In this document: positions 61,791 through 64,000 of the stretch, in pieces | How the letters are laid out: each line of letters starts with the position of its first letter | Numbering within the stretch: position 1 is the stretch's first letter | Assembly: GCA_008360975.2 (NCBI GenBank) | Contig: CM039179.1 | Coordinates: forward strand, 60,240,666 to 60,304,665 | DNA from: Lichenostomus cassidix | Lineage: Eukaryota; Chordata; Aves; Passeriformes; Meliphagidae | Direction: 5' to 3' | DNA: 64,000 bases | Program-made: the position numbers and the translations under genes | Notes under the pieces: model-generated | Told to the model about the DNA's origin: nothing | What the model saw: the letters and a program-made list of their open reading frames with translations, nothing else | The model's database searches: none

Positions 61791-64000
61791 GAAAACGGCT
61801 TTATCTCCCTGCAAACAGCCCGAGAACCGAGGCACAGCGATGCAGCTATCCAGCCTTCACCCGCACGATAACGGCTAAGCGCACAGGCTCAGGAATATCT
61901 CGGGTTTACACAGAGGCTGGCGATATAAATAAGAGCATCAGAGCCGAGAAAACCTGACCGACAGCAAAAGACGGTTTTGTGGGTGACGTGGTGGAAGGCG
62001 GTTTTGTGGTGGAGCACAGCTGGATATGGGAAACCAGGACTTGCTGGGCACATCTGTCCCCAGCTACCCTAGAGCTGGGCCACACACCTCCCACTGGCTT
62101 ATACATCCCCACCTAGCAGCCTTCTTTTACTCACTGCATAAACAGTGTGCCAAGGGGAAGCTCACAGGGACGAAGCCCTACCCAAATCCTGAGAAAGGGA
62201 GCCTTTACCCTGGGATATGTCACCAGCAACTCATTTCACTGACTGCCCTGAGAAAGCAGGTGCCTCCAGGATGCTGTACCAACCCCACTACCAGCCTCTT
62301 CCCCAGGGCACCCATCAGTCACTCACTACATTTGCAGGTCTAAAAATCAGCTTGAGGCCAAAGCCTCTGCTGGTTTTCCACTCTAAGCAAATATTTAAGG
62401 CAGTGTGCATGCAGAAGAAGCCCAGATAAATCTCCCTGGTGCTCCACATACAGGAAGCCAGCACAGCTTTGATTGCTGGAGCCTGCTTGTGAATGGAGGC
62501 AGAAGGAGACAGATCTGAACCAGACTGAGCACACCATGTTTTTGTTGGGAGAGTAACCTGCAGAATGCCACAGCAGACAGACTGCAGTACACCACGCTTG
62601 CCAACTCGAGTCAAGCTAAAGCAACTCGCTCCCTCCCCTCATTCCTCTCATCAGCAAGAAAAGCCACAAGCAAGGGTAACAAGATAGGGGTGTCACACCA
62701 GAAAATCCACACTTAATGAGGAAGGGGGAAAAAAAAAATCAATTCAGTTGATAGAGGCACAATGTTATGAGACTTTTTTCCCTTTCCAAACACTGAATTA
62801 TCAATATATTTAAAACACCTTCTCTTTTCCCCCACTGTAAAGCCATTGTCACTTCTCAGACTGAAGCAATCCTTATACATCAACTGGATTATCAGATTCC
62901 CTCTGGTGTTTTCCTGAAAACTCTCCTAAATTTACTCCCTCCTATTGCTAGGTCATTAGCCAGTCCACAACAAATGCATGCCCACAGCACTGCAACTTTA
63001 TAGAGAAAAGACTTATCGTCTGGGCCAGCTTCACAGCATATGACAGTAAATAAAAAAAACCCGAAGAGTTGCTTTAGCTGAAACTGCCAAAGGGTCATTG
63101 CACTGTCACCTCCAACCCAGTCCAACTTTGCTAGCTGGTGGTTACCTGTGAGCAAATACTAAATCAGTGAGATGCTGTGCACTCAAATCCTGCCACTGTT
63201 CCCAGGGATACCACAAGAAACAAGCCCTTGCTGAACTTGTCTTAAGAAAATACACACAAGTGTGTGTATGTACACAGGGCACACAAGTGAGGTTTTATGT
63301 CAGAGCACAGAGATTTTAGAGTATTAATTTTCAAGGCTTTTTACTGCTACAATATACTTTTAAAAATCAGGTTTTATGAGTTTTTTAGTATTTACAAAAA
63401 ATGTGAAGCTTAAATAGAGTGTATTCCACTGTACAACCATTTTCAGTGCTGGTGAACATGCTGCTCAGTGTTTTTCCTTTTTATGTACACACAAACACTT
63501 GAAGGTACTGTTTTTTGGGGTTTTGCCTTCCTTGTTTTTTTTCTGTTTGTTTGTTTTAACAGCACATCAGCCAACATGGCAAAGACTTGTTCTTCAACTG
63601 CCAAAAGCATCACTAGTATAAAAGTGATGTCAGCACTGTTTTGTTAGTAACGCTGGCCTTTCCTCTGAAAAGGCAGAACATACACATTGCCAGGTGAACC
63701 ATTAATGGAAACTATTGTTAGTTTTCTTAGCCCAGCAGTGTGAAAGCTTGTAAGACAAAACAGTATCATCAAAAAAAGATCTGGATTCACCTCAATCAAT
63801 CACTCCAACTTACTTATGAAGATCCATATGTTCAGAAACTCAAGTGACGGAAGAAACAGCAAAGGTAATCACAAAAAAAATGGATTAAGCCTTGACTTTT
63901 TTTGCACTCCTACACCTCACCTTCCCTCTCACTGACTTACCTACAGATGCACTGAAACATAGTATTTTGCAGAAAAAGATGTGCCTGCAAGATTGTGAAC
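61791..64000. other. Non-coding flank of the 61-kb CpG island
   Basis: GC falls quickly to background. No repeat or gene recognised up to the window end. The long first exon of TSC22D1 is not here, as no open frame exceeds 110 codons. Confidence 0.6.

Noticed and set aside
61203..61835. 210-codon minus-strand open frame in the 61-kb CpG island
   Set aside because: Pro-Gly repeats come from the G-run tract and the C-terminal part from the 16-bp array. No domain and no supported splice structure.
1..64000. CRISPR arrays, operons, bacterial insertion sequences
   Set aside because: The window is vertebrate nuclear DNA; tandem repeats here lack the spacer structure of CRISPR arrays.

Overview
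The window is vertebrate nuclear DNA and almost certainly avian. It is gene-poor. Most recognisable interspersed repeats are 3'-end fragments of CR1 LINEs, which end in the ATTCTATG-type repeats seen in birds. The rest are avian-type endogenous-retroviral LTRs, including a family with the GTGGTTTAACCCCAGC start that I associate with passerine genomes. There are no Alu/L1-type mammalian repeats and no bacterial features. Nearly all open frames over 60 codons are chance ORFs in non-coding DNA.

One protein-coding gene can be read with confidence: TSC22D1 (TGF-beta-stimulated clone 22 domain family member 1), on the minus strand at about 32,090-35,358. Three coding exons join exactly in frame: 35,174-35,050, 34,630-34,579 and 33,497-33,240. 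They give a 144-residue protein of the same length as the mammalian short isoform, a TSC-box/leucine-zipper transcription regulator. A promoter (GC box, CCAAT box, TATA-like element) lies just upstream at 35,383-35,438. The 3'UTR is about 1.15 kb and ends at an AATAAA at 32,106-32,111. The predicted mRNA is about 1.8 kb. The gene body sits in a large CpG island (about 33,530-35,900). Intron 2 contains a second promoter-like cluster (CRE, CCAAT, GC box, TATA, X-box-like).

Layout: 1-32,000 is the region 3' of TSC22D1. It is non-coding and holds scattered CR1 fragments, microsatellites, a GT-rich minisatellite (10.8 kb), an orphan CpG-rich block (2.3-2.7 kb), a near-perfect 80-nt hairpin (19,758-19,837), and two same-orientation LTRs (27.5-27.9 and 29.3-29.9 kb) bracketing a decayed 48-49-bp minisatellite. 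32,090-35,900 is TSC22D1 with its CpG island. 35,900-64,000 lies upstream of the short-isoform promoter. By analogy with the mammalian gene it is probably the large first intron of the long TSC22D1 isoform, whose big first exon is not in the window. This part holds CR1 pieces, an LTR with recognisable promoter elements (46.1-46.5 kb), a pair of old diverged repeats, and a second CpG island (61.2-61.8 kb) with CTCF-like motifs, a 16-bp tandem array and a G-quadruplex-prone tract.

The strongest candidates for something undescribed are the hairpin at 19.8 kb, the intragenic promoter plus alternative N-terminus in TSC22D1 intron 2, the LTR-minisatellite-LTR unit, and the 61-kb CpG island with divergent CTCF-like sites.
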